A stretch of 64,000 nucleotides of DNA from Flavobacterium sp. ENC (GCF_020991415.1 NZ_JAJMOY010000002.1:496001-560000), one strand, 5' to 3'; shown: positions 1-10,175, numbered from the stretch's first letter. The notes: generated from the letters alone by a model not told the origin. Translations and numbers: made by a program.

Positions 1-3000
1 ATCAGGTGCGTAATATTGCCGAGGTGACCAAAGCCGTAGCCAATGGCGACCTTTCGAAACCGATTACGGTTGACGTAAAAGGGGAAATCCTCGATTTGAA
101 AAACACCTTCAATACGATGGTGGAACAGCTGAACTCTTTTGCCTCAGAGGTAACGCGTGTGGCGCGTGAGGTAGGTACCGAAGGAAAACTGGGAGGACAG
201 TCCGAAGTGAAAGGGGTTGCCGGAACCTGGAAAGATTTAACAGATTCGGTTAACTTAATGGCTTCCAACTTAACCTCACAGGTTCGTGGAATCGCCAAAG
301 TAGTAACTTCTGTAGCCAAAGGAAACTTAAAACAAAAATTATCCATTGATGCCAAAGGGGAGGTGGCCCAATTAACCGATACCATCAACGAAATGATTGA
401 TACGCTCGCAACCTTCTCCGATCAGGTAACTACCGTGGCGAGAGAGGTGGGAGCCGAAGGAAAACTGGGAGGCCAGGCCAACGTGCCGGGAGCATCGGGA
501 ACATGGAAAAACTTGACAGAAAACGTAAATCAGCTGGCGGCGAATCTTACGACTCAGGTACGTGCGATTTCTGAGGTGGCTTCTGCGGTAACACAGGGAG
601 ATTTAACGCGAACCATTGGTGTGGAAGCGAAAGGAGAGGTTGAGGCCCTGAAAGATACCATCAACCAGATGATTTCGAACCTGAAAGCCACCACTTTGAG
701 AAATCAGGAACAGGACTGGTTAAAATCGAATCTGGCGAAATTTACGCAAATGCTTCAGGGGCAAAAAGAATTGAATTCGGTGACCAAAAAAATCCTGTCA
801 GAGCTGGCAACGGTGGTGACCGCCCAACACGGATTGTTTTATATCCTGCAGGAAGACGAACAATTCATGGATTCCAAATTAAACCTGATTGCTTCTTATG
901 CCTATATTAAAAGAAAAAATTCCCCGACGCAGTATGCCATGGGCGAAGGACTGATTGGACAGGTTGCTGTAGAAAAAGAAAGAATTATTCTGAGCAATGT
1001 GCCCAAAGATTATATCAGAATCAATTCGGGCCTTGGAGATGCCAAACCCAAAGACGTTATTATCCTGCCCGTATTATTTGAAGGCCAGTTAAAAGCGGTT
1101 ATCGAACTGGCATCGCTGGATACGTTCAGTGAAACGCATCTCGATTTCCTGGAAGGTTTAACAGAAAGTATTGGTATTGTATTAAATACAATCGAATCGA
1201 ACTCCAGAACCGAAGAATTACTGGTACAGTCACAATCGCTGGCAGGAGAGCTGAAAAGCCAGCAGGAAGTATTGAAAAATACGAACGAGGAACTGGAAGA
1301 AAAAGCCTTTTTATTAGCGAACCAGAAAGAAGAGGTAGAACTTAAAAACCAGGAAGTTGAGGTAGCGAGAAAAGCACTGGAAGAAAAAGCCGACCAGCTG
1401 ACTTTAACCTCCAAATACAAATCGGAATTCCTTGCGAATATGTCGCACGAGTTAAGAACACCGCTAAACAGTTTGCAGATCTTAGCGAATGAGCTGATTG
1501 CGAATCGTGACGGAAATTTATCTGAAAAACAAATTCAGTTTGCGAAAACAATCAATTCGTGCGGGGATGACCTTATCCAGCTGATTAACGATATTCTTGA
1601 CTTATCTAAAATTGAATCCGGATACATTTCCGTGGATTACAATCCGATTAGTTTTGAAGAAATCAGCCGATTCGTAGCTTCTACTTTCAATCCGATTTCA
1701 GAAGCCAAACACCTTCGTTTTAATATTATAATGGACGACAATCTTCCGGAACTGATGGAAACCGATTCACAACGATTGAATCAAATCCTGAAAAACCTGC
1801 TTTCCAACTCCTTCAAGTTTACCGAAAAAGGAGAAGTTAAACTTAAAATATACAAAGCCAACAACAATTGGAAAACCAATAACATCAGCCTTGAAAATGC
1901 AGAAGCGGTGGTCGCCTTTGAAATTTCAGATACCGGAATTGGTATTTCGAAAGAAAAGCAAAACATCATTTTTGAAGCCTTCCAGCAGGCGGAAGGTTCG
2001 ACCAGCCGTAAATATGGCGGTACAGGTCTGGGACTGTCCATTAGCCGTGGATTATCGGATTTATTAGGCGGAAGTATCGAACTGGAAAGCGAAAATAATG
2101 TAGGAAGTAAGTTTACGTTATTTTTGCCTTTGAAATTTGTACATATTGCCGAAATTGAAAATATCGACGTCACTGAAGAGGCCGATCAGAAAGGCCGTAT
2201 CAAATCGTTACCGTCAGAAAAATTCAACAGATCTGATATTGACTTGTTCTTTGTGGATGAGGTAGGCGATGACCGAACCGATATAAAGCCAAACGATAAA
2301 GTGTTACTGATTGCGGAAGACAACCTTACTTTTGCTAAAATCATGTTAGAACAGGCCCATAATAATGGCATTAAAGCGATTGTGACGACAAAAGGAAACG
2401 ACGTTATTGACTTTATCAATCAGTTTCATCCGCACGCAATCACCATGGACCTTAATATGCCGGATACCAGCGGCTGGAAAATCCTGGACCGTTTGAAAAC
2501 CGATTTCAATTTACGCCATATTCCGGTTTATATTATTTCCGGTGAAGACGAACGCAATAAAGGACTGAAACGCGGTGCGAGAAACTTTCTGCTGAAACCG
2601 GTAAAAAATGATTCGCTGACACAGTTATTTAATGATATTCATGACTTTAAAAACAAGAAAATCAAAAATTTGCTGGTCGTAGATGATAACGAGGCAGAGC
2701 TAAACAGAATACTGGAAGCCGTAAGCGGTGATGATATTGTGGTTTCGGCAGCAAAAACAGCCAAAGAGGCCGTTACTTTATTAGGAAAAAAATCATTTGA
2801 TTGTATTATCTTAGATTTGGTATTGCCGGATGCGGACGGTTTAGATCTTATTAATGATCTCGAAAATAATATTGCAGGACAGGAAACAGCAATTATTGTG
2901 CATTCTGCCGGAGATGTCAACAAACAGCAAAAAGCGAAACTGAACCGGTTTGCCCACAGCATTATTGTCAAAAGCGTAGATTCTATAGAAGAACTGGTAG

Positions 3001-3464
3001 ATCAGACGGCCCTGTTTATGCACCGTGTCCACAAGGAACTTCCGGAACTGATGCGCGAAAGAATTGAATCTTTCTATTTAAAAGAAGATGTATTACAGGG
3101 TAAAAAAGTACTTTTGGTCGATGACGATGTTCGAAATTTATTTGCGCTGACAACCGCATTAGAGCGTTACGGCCTTGACGTTATTAGTGCGGAAAGCGGT
3201 CAGGAAGCCATTGATCTTATTAATGAAGACGAGGCAATAGATATTGTTTTAATGGACATTATGATGCCCGAAATGGATGGGTACGAAACCATGAAACATA
3301 TTAGAAAAGACCCGAAACATAAAGATCTGACTATTATCGCCGTAACGGCAAAAGCCATGAAAGGGGACAGACAGCGCTGTATTGAATCCGGGGCTTCAGA
3401 TTATATGACAAAACCTGTAAATGTTGAACAATTATCCACGTTGATGCGTGTATGGCTTAAATAA
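1..3464 (+). CDS. HAMP-array hybrid sensor histidine kinase, 5' end cut by window edge
   Basis: Large hybrid sensor kinase whose frame is open from the first base, so the true start lies upstream. Numbered from the GTG at 6, residues 1-230 are tandem HAMP-type repeats of about 92 residues (QVRxI...V.G.L...I.V.AKGE; VAREVG.EGKLGGQ). A GAF-like domain (about 240-395) follows, then a coiled coil, a HisKA domain with SHELRTPL (His about 481), a HATPase domain (N-box near 592, DTGIGIS near 643, GGTGLGLS near 671) and three receiver domains with phosphoacceptor Asp near 815, 935 and 1083. All three receivers keep the acidic pocket. HAMP arrays of this kind are known from soluble or membrane osmosensor-type kinases. 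The next gene starts 10 bases downstream, so the two are probably co-transcribed. The input signal is unknown. Confidence 0.93.
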   Translation, partial: QVRNIAEVTKAVANGDLSKPITVDVKGEILDLKNTFNTMVEQLNSFASEVTRVAREVGTEGKLGGQSEVKGVAGTWKDLTDSVNLMASNLTSQVRGIAKVVTSVAKGNLKQKLSIDAKGEVAQLTDTINEMIDTLATFSDQVTTVAREVGAEGKLGGQANVPGASGTWKNLTENVNQLAANLTTQVRAISEVASAVTQGDLTRTIGVEAKGEVEALKDTINQMISNLKATTLRNQEQDWLKSNLAKFTQMLQGQKELNSVTKKILSELATVVTAQHGLFYILQEDEQFMDSKLNLIASYAYIKRKNSPTQYAMGEGLIGQVAVEKERIILSNVPKDYIRINSGLGDAKPKDVIILPVLFEGQLKAVIELASLDTFSETHLDFLEGLTESIGIVLNTIESNSRTEELLVQSQSLAGELKSQQEVLKNTNEELEEKAFLLANQKEEVELKNQEVEVARKALEEKADQLTLTSKYKSEFLANMSHELRTPLNSLQILANELIANRDGNLSEKQIQFAKTINSCGDDLIQLINDILDLSKIESGYISVDYNPISFEEISRFVASTFNPISEAKHLRFNIIMDDNLPELMETDSQRLNQILKNLLSNSFKFTEKGEVKLKIYKANNNWKTNNISLENAEAVVAFEISDTGIGISKEKQNIIFEAFQQAEGSTSRKYGGTGLGLSISRGLSDLLGGSIELESENNVGSKFTLFLPLKFVHIAEIENIDVTEEADQKGRIKSLPSEKFNRSDIDLFFVDEVGDDRTDIKPNDKVLLIAEDNLTFAKIMLEQAHNNGIKAIVTTKGNDVIDFINQFHPHAITMDLNMPDTSGWKILDRLKTDFNLRHIPVYIISGEDERNKGLKRGARNFLLKPVKNDSLTQLFNDIHDFKNKKIKNLLVVDDNEAELNRILEAVSGDDIVVSAAKTAKEAVTLLGKKSFDCIILDLVLPDADGLDLINDLENNIAGQETAIIVHSAGDVNKQQKAKLNRFAHSIIVKSVDSIEELVDQTALFMHRVHKELPELMRERIESFYLKEDVLQGKKVLLVDDDVRNLFALTTALERYGLDVISAESGQEAIDLINEDEAIDIVLMDIMMPEMDGYETMKHIRKDPKHKDLTIIAVTAKAMKGDRQRCIESGASDYMTKPVNVEQLSTLMRVWLK

Positions 3465-3474
3465 TTAATATCCA

Positions 3475-4710
3475 ATGAAAAACAGCACTGCAGATGGCCC
3501 GATCAAAATTCTGATTGTGGATGATAAAAAAGAAAATCTGCTTTCCTTACAGGTAGTCCTGGCTGACAGAGGTTATAAATTTGTCGAGGCATCTTCCGGA
3601 AAAGATGCCCTGCGGATTTTGCTGAAAGATCAGGATTTTGCTATCATCTTAATGGATGTGCAAATGCCGTTAATGGACGGTTTTGAAACAGCGGAACTTA
3701 TTCGTCAGAGTGAGAAGCTGAAGCATGTCCCGATTATTTTCCTGACCGCCAATATGGATACTACCGAGTATATTTTTAAAGGATATCAGTCCGGTGCGGT
3801 AGATTATATGATTAAGCCCCTGTCACCCGAAATACTGCAGGCCAAAGTAATGGTTTTTACGGAGCTGTTTAAGAAAAACCTGGAATTACGCGTTAAGGAA
3901 GAAGAAGCTACGCGATTAAATGAAATTATTTTAAAAGCGAATAAAACGCTTGCTGCCCAATATGCGGCAATCGAAAAACATGCAGCAGAACTGAAGAACA
4001 AAAACATGGAACTGGATGCTTTTACGTATATCTCCAGTCATGACTTGCAGGAACCCCTGCGCAAAATACAAACGTTTGCAAATGTGATCCTGACCAACGA
4101 ATATCCGAATCTTTCCACTGACGGAAAACTGAAATTTGACCGGATTTTGTATTCGACCACCCGAATGAGAGAACTGATTAACAGCTTGCTGACATTTTCC
4201 CGAACCAATATTATAGACCGGAAATTTGAAAGCACTGACCTCAATATCATCCTTGCTGATGTGAAGGAAGCACTGCGCGAAAATATTCAGGAAAAGAAAG
4301 TCGTAATCGAAACAGATTTTAACGGAAAAATCGATGTTATTCCGTTTCAGTTTGTGCAGCTGATGGAAAATTTATTAAGCAATGCCATCAAATTTGCCAA
4401 AAAAGATACGCCTTTGCAGATCACCATAAAAAGCACTATCACTGACGGTGCGGCATTGGAAAATGAAAAATTATCGCCCGACGAAAAATACTGCCATATT
4501 ACTTTTGAAGACAACGGAATAGGATTTGAATCACAGCATAACGAAAAGATCTTTGGCGTTTTCCAGCGATTACATAGCCGCGATGTCTATGATGGAACAG
4601 GGATTGGCCTGGCGATCGTAAAAAAAATTATAGAGAACCACAATGGCTTTATCACGGCATCAGGCGCACCGATGGAGGGCGTGAAGTTTAATATTTACAT
4701 TCCAATTTAA
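3475..4710 (+). CDS. receiver-histidine kinase (REC-HisKA-HATPase)
   Basis: 411-residue protein with an N-terminal receiver domain (about 10-130; KILIVDDKKEN, phosphoacceptor Asp61 in MDVQMPLMDG, Lys in MIKPLS), a short coiled coil (about 130-180), a phytochrome-type HisKA box SSHDLQEPLRKI with His189, and a HATPase domain (N-box MENLLSNAIKFA, DNGIGFE, GTGIGLAI). It has no membrane segment or signal peptide, so it should be cytosolic. The gene lies 10 bases after the HAMP-array hybrid kinase and likely passes or integrates phosphate from it. It could also work as a self-contained response element with kinase output. No DNA-binding domain is present. Confidence 0.92.
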   Translation: MKNSTADGPIKILIVDDKKENLLSLQVVLADRGYKFVEASSGKDALRILLKDQDFAIILMDVQMPLMDGFETAELIRQSEKLKHVPIIFLTANMDTTEYIFKGYQSGAVDYMIKPLSPEILQAKVMVFTELFKKNLELRVKEEEATRLNEIILKANKTLAAQYAAIEKHAAELKNKNMELDAFTYISSHDLQEPLRKIQTFANVILTNEYPNLSTDGKLKFDRILYSTTRMRELINSLLTFSRTNIIDRKFESTDLNIILADVKEALRENIQEKKVVIETDFNGKIDVIPFQFVQLMENLLSNAIKFAKKDTPLQITIKSTITDGAALENEKLSPDEKYCHITFEDNGIGFESQHNEKIFGVFQRLHSRDVYDGTGIGLAIVKKIIENHNGFITASGAPMEGVKFNIYIPI

Positions 4711-4806
4711 CAAATCAGACCTGTTTTTTAATTTTATTTATCACATTTTCAAATATTTACGCAAAATTTAACAGTGCAAACATGGGAATTATGTAATTAT
4801 TTTTTC

Positions 4807-4814
4807 TATTTTTG
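4807..4814 (+). promoter_or_regulatory. Bacteroidota -7 box (TATTTTTG) for the L,D-transpeptidase-like gene
   Basis: TATTTTTG matches the Bacteroidota -7 consensus TAnnTTTG. No good TTTG -33 element is seen 17-19 bases upstream, so this rests on the -7 box alone. A start about 7 bases downstream would give a leader of roughly 70 bases. Confidence 0.4.
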
Positions 4815-4891
4815 CAACATCAAGTAATGAAAATATTACGTTTTAAAGCATTTTATCCCAAATTCTACTTTTTAACTTATTTAGATTGCGT

Positions 4892-5491
4892 ATGAAAATA
4901 TTTTTTATTTCACTTTTTGTAAGCCTTTGCTCTTTTACTACCTACAGAGGAACCAGCGAAATCGAGACCATGACAGATCTCGAAGTAATGAGACTTACGG
5001 ATCACGTAAAAGAGATTAAAGCCACAGCCGTTATTGATCGCAGATACAGTAATAAAATCGCTTTTTTGGTGGATATGAGAATCAAATCCGGTAAAAATCG
5101 TTTTTTTGTGTACGACCTTCAGAATGACAAAATTTTAGATCAGGGACTTGTAGCTCATGGCTGCGGTTCTGAAACCGGAATAAAAGGAGAACTAAAATTC
5201 AGCAATGAACCTAATTCCAATTCTACTTCACTAGGCCGATATTCGGTAGAGAAATCCTATAATGGAATGTTTGGAAAAGCCTTCAGACTTAACGGACTGG
5301 ACGAAACCAACAGCAATGCCTTTAAAAGAGCTATAGTTTTGCATCAATATTCAGCAGTTCCTTATGAAGAGCAGGAATATTACATCGCCAGAAGTCACGG
5401 TTGCCCGATGGTAAACGAAGTGTTTTTCAAAAGACTTGAAAAAGTAATTGAAAGTTCTGATGCGAAAATCATGATGTACGTTTATTATTGA
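4892..5491 (+). CDS. secreted murein L,D-transpeptidase catalytic-domain family protein
   Basis: 199-residue protein starting at the ATG at 4892; the frame could open two codons earlier at a TTG, but the ATG directly precedes a signal-peptide-like run (MKIFFISLFVSLCSF). The C-terminal half carries SHGCPMVN with Ser168, His169 and Cys171, the nucleophile motif of the YkuD_2-type L,D-transpeptidase family. The upstream block GLVAHGCGSETG...SNSTSLGRYSVEKSY also fits that family. Such proteins act on peptidoglycan stem peptides in the periplasm. It is monocistronic, with its own -7 box and a strong terminator. Confidence 0.85.
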   Translation: MKIFFISLFVSLCSFTTYRGTSEIETMTDLEVMRLTDHVKEIKATAVIDRRYSNKIAFLVDMRIKSGKNRFFVYDLQNDKILDQGLVAHGCGSETGIKGELKFSNEPNSNSTSLGRYSVEKSYNGMFGKAFRLNGLDETNSNAFKRAIVLHQYSAVPYEEQEYYIARSHGCPMVNEVFFKRLEKVIESSDAKIMMYVYY

Positions 5492-5537
5492 TAGCCGTAT
5501 CCCGATAGAGAAACAATAATTCACATAATTATATACC

Positions 5538-5572
5538 ATAAAAAAGAGCTGTATCGTACAGCTCTTTTTTTA
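5538..5572 (+). terminator. rho-independent terminator after the L,D-transpeptidase-like gene
   Basis: AAGAGCTGTA-TCG-TACAGCTCTT is a perfect 10-bp stem with a 3-base loop, followed by a T run. It lies 47 bases after the stop codon. Confidence 0.9.
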
Positions 5573-5648
5573 TGGAGTAATTGAAAAACTACGGAAATAC
5601 AAAATTGATAAAGGATTCTTATAAACTTTTCATTAGTAAGCCTCAGTT

Positions 5649-6275
5649 TGTCATTTCGACGAAGGGAGACCCGAGCGATAGCGAACAGACGAAGTAAACC
5701 ACATTAGAATTCCGTTGCTAAAATCGCCAATCTTTGTGGATCATCTTGTGCGATTTCTCCCTTTGGTCGAAATGACACAGCAAACTCAATAACTAATAGC
5801 GGAGAATTTTTGTCAATCTTCTGGTGTCATTTCGACCGAAGAGAGACCCGAGCGATAGCGAACAGATGAAGTAAATCACACTAGGAACTCCGTTGCTAAA
5901 ATCACAAATCTTTGTCAATCTTCTCGTGTCATTTCGACCCAAGGGAGAAATCACACTAGTAACTCCGTTGCTAAAATCAAAAATCTTTGTCAATCTTCTC
6001 GTGTCATTTCGACCGAAGAGAGACCCGAGCGATAGCGAACATATGAAGTAAATCACACTAGGAACTCCGTTGCTAAAATCGCCAATCTTTGTGGATCATC
6101 TTGTGCGATTTCTCCCTTCGGTCGAAATGACACAGCAAACTCAATAACTAATAGCGGAGAATTTTTGTCAATCTTCTGGTATCATTTCGACTGAAGGGAG
6201 ACCCGAGCGATAGCGAACAGAGGAAGTAAATCACACTAAGAACTCCGTTGCTAAAATCGCCAATCTTTGTCGATC
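5649..6275 (+). repeat. intergenic repeat array with direct and inverted copies (GTCATTTCGAC family)
   Basis: About 630 gene-free bases made of copies of one element. Forward copies beginning TCATTTCGAC lie near 5651, 5827, 5929, 6004 and 6182. Inverted copies (GGTCGAAATGACAC) lie near 5765 and 6120. Each forward copy continues into a shared block (GAAG.GAGACCCGAGCGATAGCGAA..., then CTCCGTTGCTAAAATC), except the copy near 5929, which is shortened. Two larger units, about 5649-5850 and 6002-6205, are nearly identical direct repeats offset by 353-355 bases. Each unit contains a forward and an inverted copy able to pair into a long hairpin. I read this as a REP/MITE-like dispersed intergenic element. 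No protein is supported inside it. Confidence 0.85.
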
Positions 6276-6610
6276 ATTTTCAGAAATAACCGGGATTTAA
6301 TTGTAGTACCGAATATAAGAATGGTACGTACTAATAGTTTATTTAAAATTTAGTATTGCAAATTTCTCTTAATGATGCAGAAAGGTTTCCATAAGACGAC
6401 AAGCCTTGCATTTGCAGAAGAATTAGAGGCTTATTGTGTTAATTCGAACTCAAAAAAGGTTTGTTTTTTCGAATTTAAAGCGTTTGTTTTAGAAAAATTC
6501 TTACACGGTGCAAAAAATGCGCAAAACTTCTAACGTTCTTATTTTTAGTAATTTAAAATTTAAAAATTATTTTGCTTAACATTTTTTTTGCAAAAAAAAC
6601 AATTTAAGTT
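6276..6610. other. gene-free spacer between the repeat array and the SusC promoter
   Basis: About 335 AT-rich bases without a convincing gene. The only open frame of note is 6372-6533 (+), 53 codons starting MMQKGFHKTT and ending GAKNAQNF. It has an A/T-rich upstream region but no recognisable domain or promoter of its own. I do not call it as a gene. Confidence 0.5.
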
Positions 6611-6639
6611 TTTGTCTTTAACTTTTTAATATACCTTTG
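6611..6639 (+). promoter_or_regulatory. Bacteroidota promoter (TTTG - 17 - TACCTTTG) driving the SusC/SusD operon
   Basis: TTTG at 6611-6614 and TACCTTTG at 6632-6639 are separated by 17 bases. This matches the Bacteroidota primary-sigma consensus TTTG-N17/19-TAnnTTTG. Transcription would start near 6646 and leave a leader of about 325 bases before the SusC ATG, which is unusually long and contains a mini-ORF and two hairpins. Confidence 0.75.
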
Positions 6640-6818
6640 TTCTATCAAATTAGTATAATTTAAAAGTAAGGAAATACAGGGGATGAAAGGTTATTAAATG
6701 CACGTCATTTTTGATCGGGAGGAAAATTCAGGTCATTTGTACTTCTGAAGTTGTCATTAAGAACTCTTCAATCTCTACTTTATACCAATTCAAAAATAAT
6801 AATTCAAAAAAAAAAGAA

Positions 6819-6845
6819 ATGAAAAAACGAATGTGTTGCAGATAA
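6819..6845 (+). CDS. candidate leader peptide MKKRMCCR upstream of SusC
   Basis: An 8-codon frame, ATG to TAA, encoding MKKRMCCR. The ATG is preceded by an A-rich run (ten A residues, then GAA), the context that favours initiation in Flavobacteria. It lies in the SusC leader, and a perfect 10-bp hairpin begins 6 bases after its stop. The two adjacent Cys codons followed by a hairpin resemble ribosome-mediated attenuation, as known for Cys-rich leader peptides of sulfur genes in other phyla. Nothing here proves it is translated. If it is a regulator, cysteine or sulfur supply is the natural guess for what is sensed. Confidence 0.4.
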   Translation: MKKRMCCR

Positions 6846-6851
6846 AAAAAA

Positions 6852-6877
6852 ACCATTTCTGTTGCAGCAGAAATGGT
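6852..6877 (+). promoter_or_regulatory. leader hairpin after the Cys-Cys mini-ORF
   Basis: ACCATTTCTG-TTGCAG-CAGAAATGGT forms a perfect 10-bp stem with a 6-base loop, 6 bases after the mini-ORF stop. It has no T run, so it is not a classical terminator by itself. The loop sequence TGTTGCAG is repeated from 6833-6840, inside the Cys codons of the mini-ORF. Confidence 0.55.
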
Positions 6878-6904
6878 GAAGCTTAAAGAAATTGTACATC
6901 TCTG

Positions 6905-6950
6905 ATAAGGAAAGCGAGAGTGGAGTAAATCCGTTTTCGGCTCCCCTTAT
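6905..6950 (+). promoter_or_regulatory. bulged leader hairpin just upstream of SusC
   Basis: Three stems share one uninterrupted 3' strand (6938-6950): ATAAGG/CCTTAT (6905-6910 with 6945-6950), GGAG/CTCC (6922-6925 with 6941-6944) and CCG/CGG (6931-6933 with 6938-6940), closing a TTTT loop. Two one-sided bulges of 11 and 5 bases lie on the 5' strand. The shape is suggestive of a structured regulatory RNA. I could not match it to a riboswitch class I know, including cobalamin, TPP and SAM. Confidence 0.4.
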
Positions 6951-6971
6951 TTATTAAACCAAAACAAAGTA

Positions 6972-9900
6972 ATGAAAAAAAAATTAAACAGCTATATCTG
7001 GTTCTGTATTTTATTGATTTCCATAGGAATTAAAGCTCAGGAGACCAAACCGTTAATCCAGTCCAAACTCGAAGGAACAGTAATCGATGCTGTTACGAAG
7101 GAGCCGGTTATTGGTGCTTCCATAAACATTAAAGGCACTACCCACGGTGTTGTAACAGATTTTGACGGGAAATTTTATTTCCAGACCGGACAAAAATTTC
7201 CTTACACCCTTATAGTAAGTTATATGGGGTATAAAAAAACGGAAGTTGTCGTAAATGCAAACTCAGTGGTGATTGATATTACCCAGGAAGAAAATGCATT
7301 GTCAGAAGTAGTTGTGACCGCACTGGGTATTACAAAAGAAAAAAAATCACTGGGTTATACGACACAATCGCTTAAGAACAGGGATCTGGCAGAAACTAAA
7401 GAAACCAACTTTCTGAATAGTATGACCGGTAAATTGGCCGGAGTACGTATTACCAATTCACAGGGAGATATGGGTTCTTCGCGTATTGTTATTCGTGGAG
7501 AAACCTCTATAGGCGGAAATAACCAACCCTTATTTGTGGTAGACGGAGTTCCGGTAGACAACTCGCAATTGGGAAGTGTGGGCGGAGCAACCCGTGATTT
7601 CAAAAATGCCATTGCCGATCTGAATCCGAATGATATTGAATCCTTAACAGTATTAAAAGGCCCGAATGCTGCAGCCCTTTACGGATCACGTGCAGCGCAT
7701 GGTGTGGTTTTGATCACGACCAAATCAGGAAAAAGCCAAAAGGGATTAGGCATCAGCTTTAGTACCGGTATCACACTGTCTCAGGTTGCTACATTGCCAA
7801 AATTTCAAAATTCATTTGGTCAGGGATCAAACGGAAAATTCAGTTATGTAGATGGTAAAGGCGGCGGTGTCAATGACGGAGTTGATGAAAGCTGGGGTCC
7901 TAAACTGGATGGTAGACTTATTCCTCAGTTTAATTCAAATGGGGTAGCCGTACCTTTTGTGGCTCATCCTGATAATGTGAGGGACTTCTTTAATACCGGA
8001 ATTACCTATGATAACAGTATCTCTGTGGCGAAGTCAGATGAAAAATCAGATTTCCGTTTGGGGGTAAATAATCAAAAACAATTAGGGACAGTACCGAACA
8101 GTGAAGTAAACAAAACAAACTTTTCGATTAATTCCAATTATCAAATATCCAAAAGTATAAAAGTCGGTGTGACGGGAAATTATATTGTTACTGATGCACC
8201 GGCACTTCCGGGAGGTCCATCAGGGAACCGTGCTGCCGGCGTAATGCTTCAGTTTCTGTGGTTCGGACGCCAGGTCGATATCAATGATCTTCGTAATAAC
8301 AGAAATGTAAACTGGAACAACAGCTACTACAGTAACCCGTACTGGAATGCTTACTATAACACTACAAGTCAGCAGCGTAACCGTCTGATAGGAGATATTC
8401 ACCTGGATGCCAAGCTTGCCGAGGGACTTAATTTTAAATTCCGTACCGGCGTTGATTATTATAACGATCGCAGAAAATATGAAATTAAATACGGTACCAA
8501 CGGAACTCCTTTTGGATCCTATGCGGAAGACGCGTATACTGTAAACGAACAAAACACCGAAGGTATTTTTACGTATACTAAAAAACTAAACGATGATTTC
8601 ACCGTTGATGCACTTGCCGGATTCAATATTCGTAACCACAGCGATGCAAACAACTATCAAAAAGCACCACGTCTGGCAGTGCCTGATTTGTATACACTGA
8701 CCAATTCACGTGATCCGTTAACATCATCAAACACCTTGTCAAGATTGAGAGTGTACAGTGCGTATGCCTCAGCACAATTTGGTTATAAAAATTATGCCTA
8801 CCTAAACGTTACGGCGCGTAATGACTGGTCATCGACATTGCCGAGCAATAACCGCTCTTATTTCTATCCTTCTTTTAATGGTAGTTTGGTGTTGTCTGAA
8901 GCCCTTAATCTGAAAAGCAACACACTTGATTTCTTAAAAGTACGCGGTGGCTGGTCTGAAGTTGGAAATGACGCAGATCCGTATCAACTGGCAACGGTTT
9001 ACAATTTTCAAACCGCATTCGACGGAAATCCGATTCAGACTTCTTCCCAGAAGAAACTCAATGAAAACCTGAAACCGGAGACCACCCGTTCTACTGAACT
9101 TGGTTTAGAAGCTTCTTTCTGGAAAAACAGACTGCATTTTGATTTTGCTTACTACAACACCAATAGTTTTGACCAGATCCTGGAAATCAAAACAACGGCC
9201 GGAAGTGGTTACAATTCACAGTTAATCAATGCCGGAAAAATAAATAACCGTGGTATCGAAATTCAACTGGACGGAAATCCTGTTCAAAACGAAAATTTCA
9301 AATGGAATGTCGCTTTAAATTATTCAACCAATAAAAGCAAAGTAGAAATTCTGGATTATGATAAAAAGATTCAAAATTATACCATTAGTTCTTCAGGAGG
9401 GGTAGATGTACTCGCATCAGTAGGACAGGCCTACGGTGCACTTTATGGGACAGCCTATCAGCGCGACGCAAATGGAAACATTGTAGTAGGTGCCAACGGA
9501 TTGCCGAAAGCGGATCCCACAAAACGAGTATTGGGACACTATACCCCGGACTATTTAGCCGGTATTACCAACACCCTGACCTACAAAAATCTTGAACTTT
9601 CATTCCTTGTGGATGCCAGTGTAGGAGGAGAAATTTTTTCTGGAACGAACAGAACTGGTACTTACACCGGTGTATTAGCTGAAACGCTTCCGGGTCGTGA
9701 TGCTGCGAATGGCGGATTAAATTATTATATAGCGACTAATGGTACCACAAGCACAAAAACGTTAGTTTCAGGCGGCAATGCTCCGGCCGGTGCTGTGATC
9801 TATGATGATGGAATGATCTTTAAAGGTGTATATGCAGACGGAACCCCGAATACTTCAGTACTTAGTGCGCAGGAATATTACAAAGCGTCCTACAATATTG

Positions 9901-10163
9901 GTGAAGCTTATGTTTACAGCTCCACTTTTGTAAAACTGAGAGAAATAAAACTGGCTTACAATTTCAATAAAAAATTTGCCAGAAAGCTGGGATTAGATGG
10001 TGCCAGTATCACTGCGGTAGGCCGTAATTTGCTGTTTATCTATAAAGATGCACCAAATATTGATCCTGAAACAGCTTTCAATACCGGAAATGGTCAGGGA
10101 TTGGAGAGTTTGTCTTTGCCGACTACGAGAAATTTCAGTCTTAACGTTAATCTTAAATTTTAA
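6972..10163 (+). CDS. SusC/RagA-family TonB-dependent outer-membrane transporter
   Basis: 1063-residue outer-membrane transporter. It has a signal peptide (about 1-22, ending IGIKAQ) and a carboxypeptidase-regulatory-like domain (about 30-105; GTVIDAVTKEPVIGASINIKG, VTDFDGKF). The SusC signature region VTALGITKEKKSLGYTTQ comes next, followed by the plug (NQPLFVVDGVPVDNS, LNPNDIESLTVLKGPNAAALYGSRA) and a long beta-barrel ending in Phe. It works with the SusD lipoprotein 12 bases downstream to import a ligand using TonB energy. No glycoside hydrolase or sulfatase is adjacent, so the substrate is unknown. The Cys-rich leader peptide upstream hints at sulfur-related control. Confidence 0.95.
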   Translation: MKKKLNSYIWFCILLISIGIKAQETKPLIQSKLEGTVIDAVTKEPVIGASINIKGTTHGVVTDFDGKFYFQTGQKFPYTLIVSYMGYKKTEVVVNANSVVIDITQEENALSEVVVTALGITKEKKSLGYTTQSLKNRDLAETKETNFLNSMTGKLAGVRITNSQGDMGSSRIVIRGETSIGGNNQPLFVVDGVPVDNSQLGSVGGATRDFKNAIADLNPNDIESLTVLKGPNAAALYGSRAAHGVVLITTKSGKSQKGLGISFSTGITLSQVATLPKFQNSFGQGSNGKFSYVDGKGGGVNDGVDESWGPKLDGRLIPQFNSNGVAVPFVAHPDNVRDFFNTGITYDNSISVAKSDEKSDFRLGVNNQKQLGTVPNSEVNKTNFSINSNYQISKSIKVGVTGNYIVTDAPALPGGPSGNRAAGVMLQFLWFGRQVDINDLRNNRNVNWNNSYYSNPYWNAYYNTTSQQRNRLIGDIHLDAKLAEGLNFKFRTGVDYYNDRRKYEIKYGTNGTPFGSYAEDAYTVNEQNTEGIFTYTKKLNDDFTVDALAGFNIRNHSDANNYQKAPRLAVPDLYTLTNSRDPLTSSNTLSRLRVYSAYASAQFGYKNYAYLNVTARNDWSSTLPSNNRSYFYPSFNGSLVLSEALNLKSNTLDFLKVRGGWSEVGNDADPYQLATVYNFQTAFDGNPIQTSSQKKLNENLKPETTRSTELGLEASFWKNRLHFDFAYYNTNSFDQILEIKTTAGSGYNSQLINAGKINNRGIEIQLDGNPVQNENFKWNVALNYSTNKSKVEILDYDKKIQNYTISSSGGVDVLASVGQAYGALYGTAYQRDANGNIVVGANGLPKADPTKRVLGHYTPDYLAGITNTLTYKNLELSFLVDASVGGEIFSGTNRTGTYTGVLAETLPGRDAANGGLNYYIATNGTTSTKTLVSGGNAPAGAVIYDDGMIFKGVYADGTPNTSVLSAQEYYKASYNIGEAYVYSSTFVKLREIKLAYNFNKKFARKLGLDGASITAVGRNLLFIYKDAPNIDPETAFNTGNGQGLESLSLPTTRNFSLNVNLKF

Positions 10164-10175
10164 AAACAAAAAATC

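Noticed and set aside
5793..6056. 87-codon - strand open frame with internally repeated peptide
   Set aside because: It lies wholly inside the intergenic repeat array; the peptide repetition is a by-product of the DNA repeats.
5649..6275. CRISPR-like array
   Set aside because: Repeats are irregularly spaced, occur in both orientations and share their so-called spacers; no cas genes are present.
6372..6533. 53-codon + strand frame as a small gene
   Set aside because: No domain, no promoter box and no coding signature beyond being open; kept only as a note in the spacer entry.
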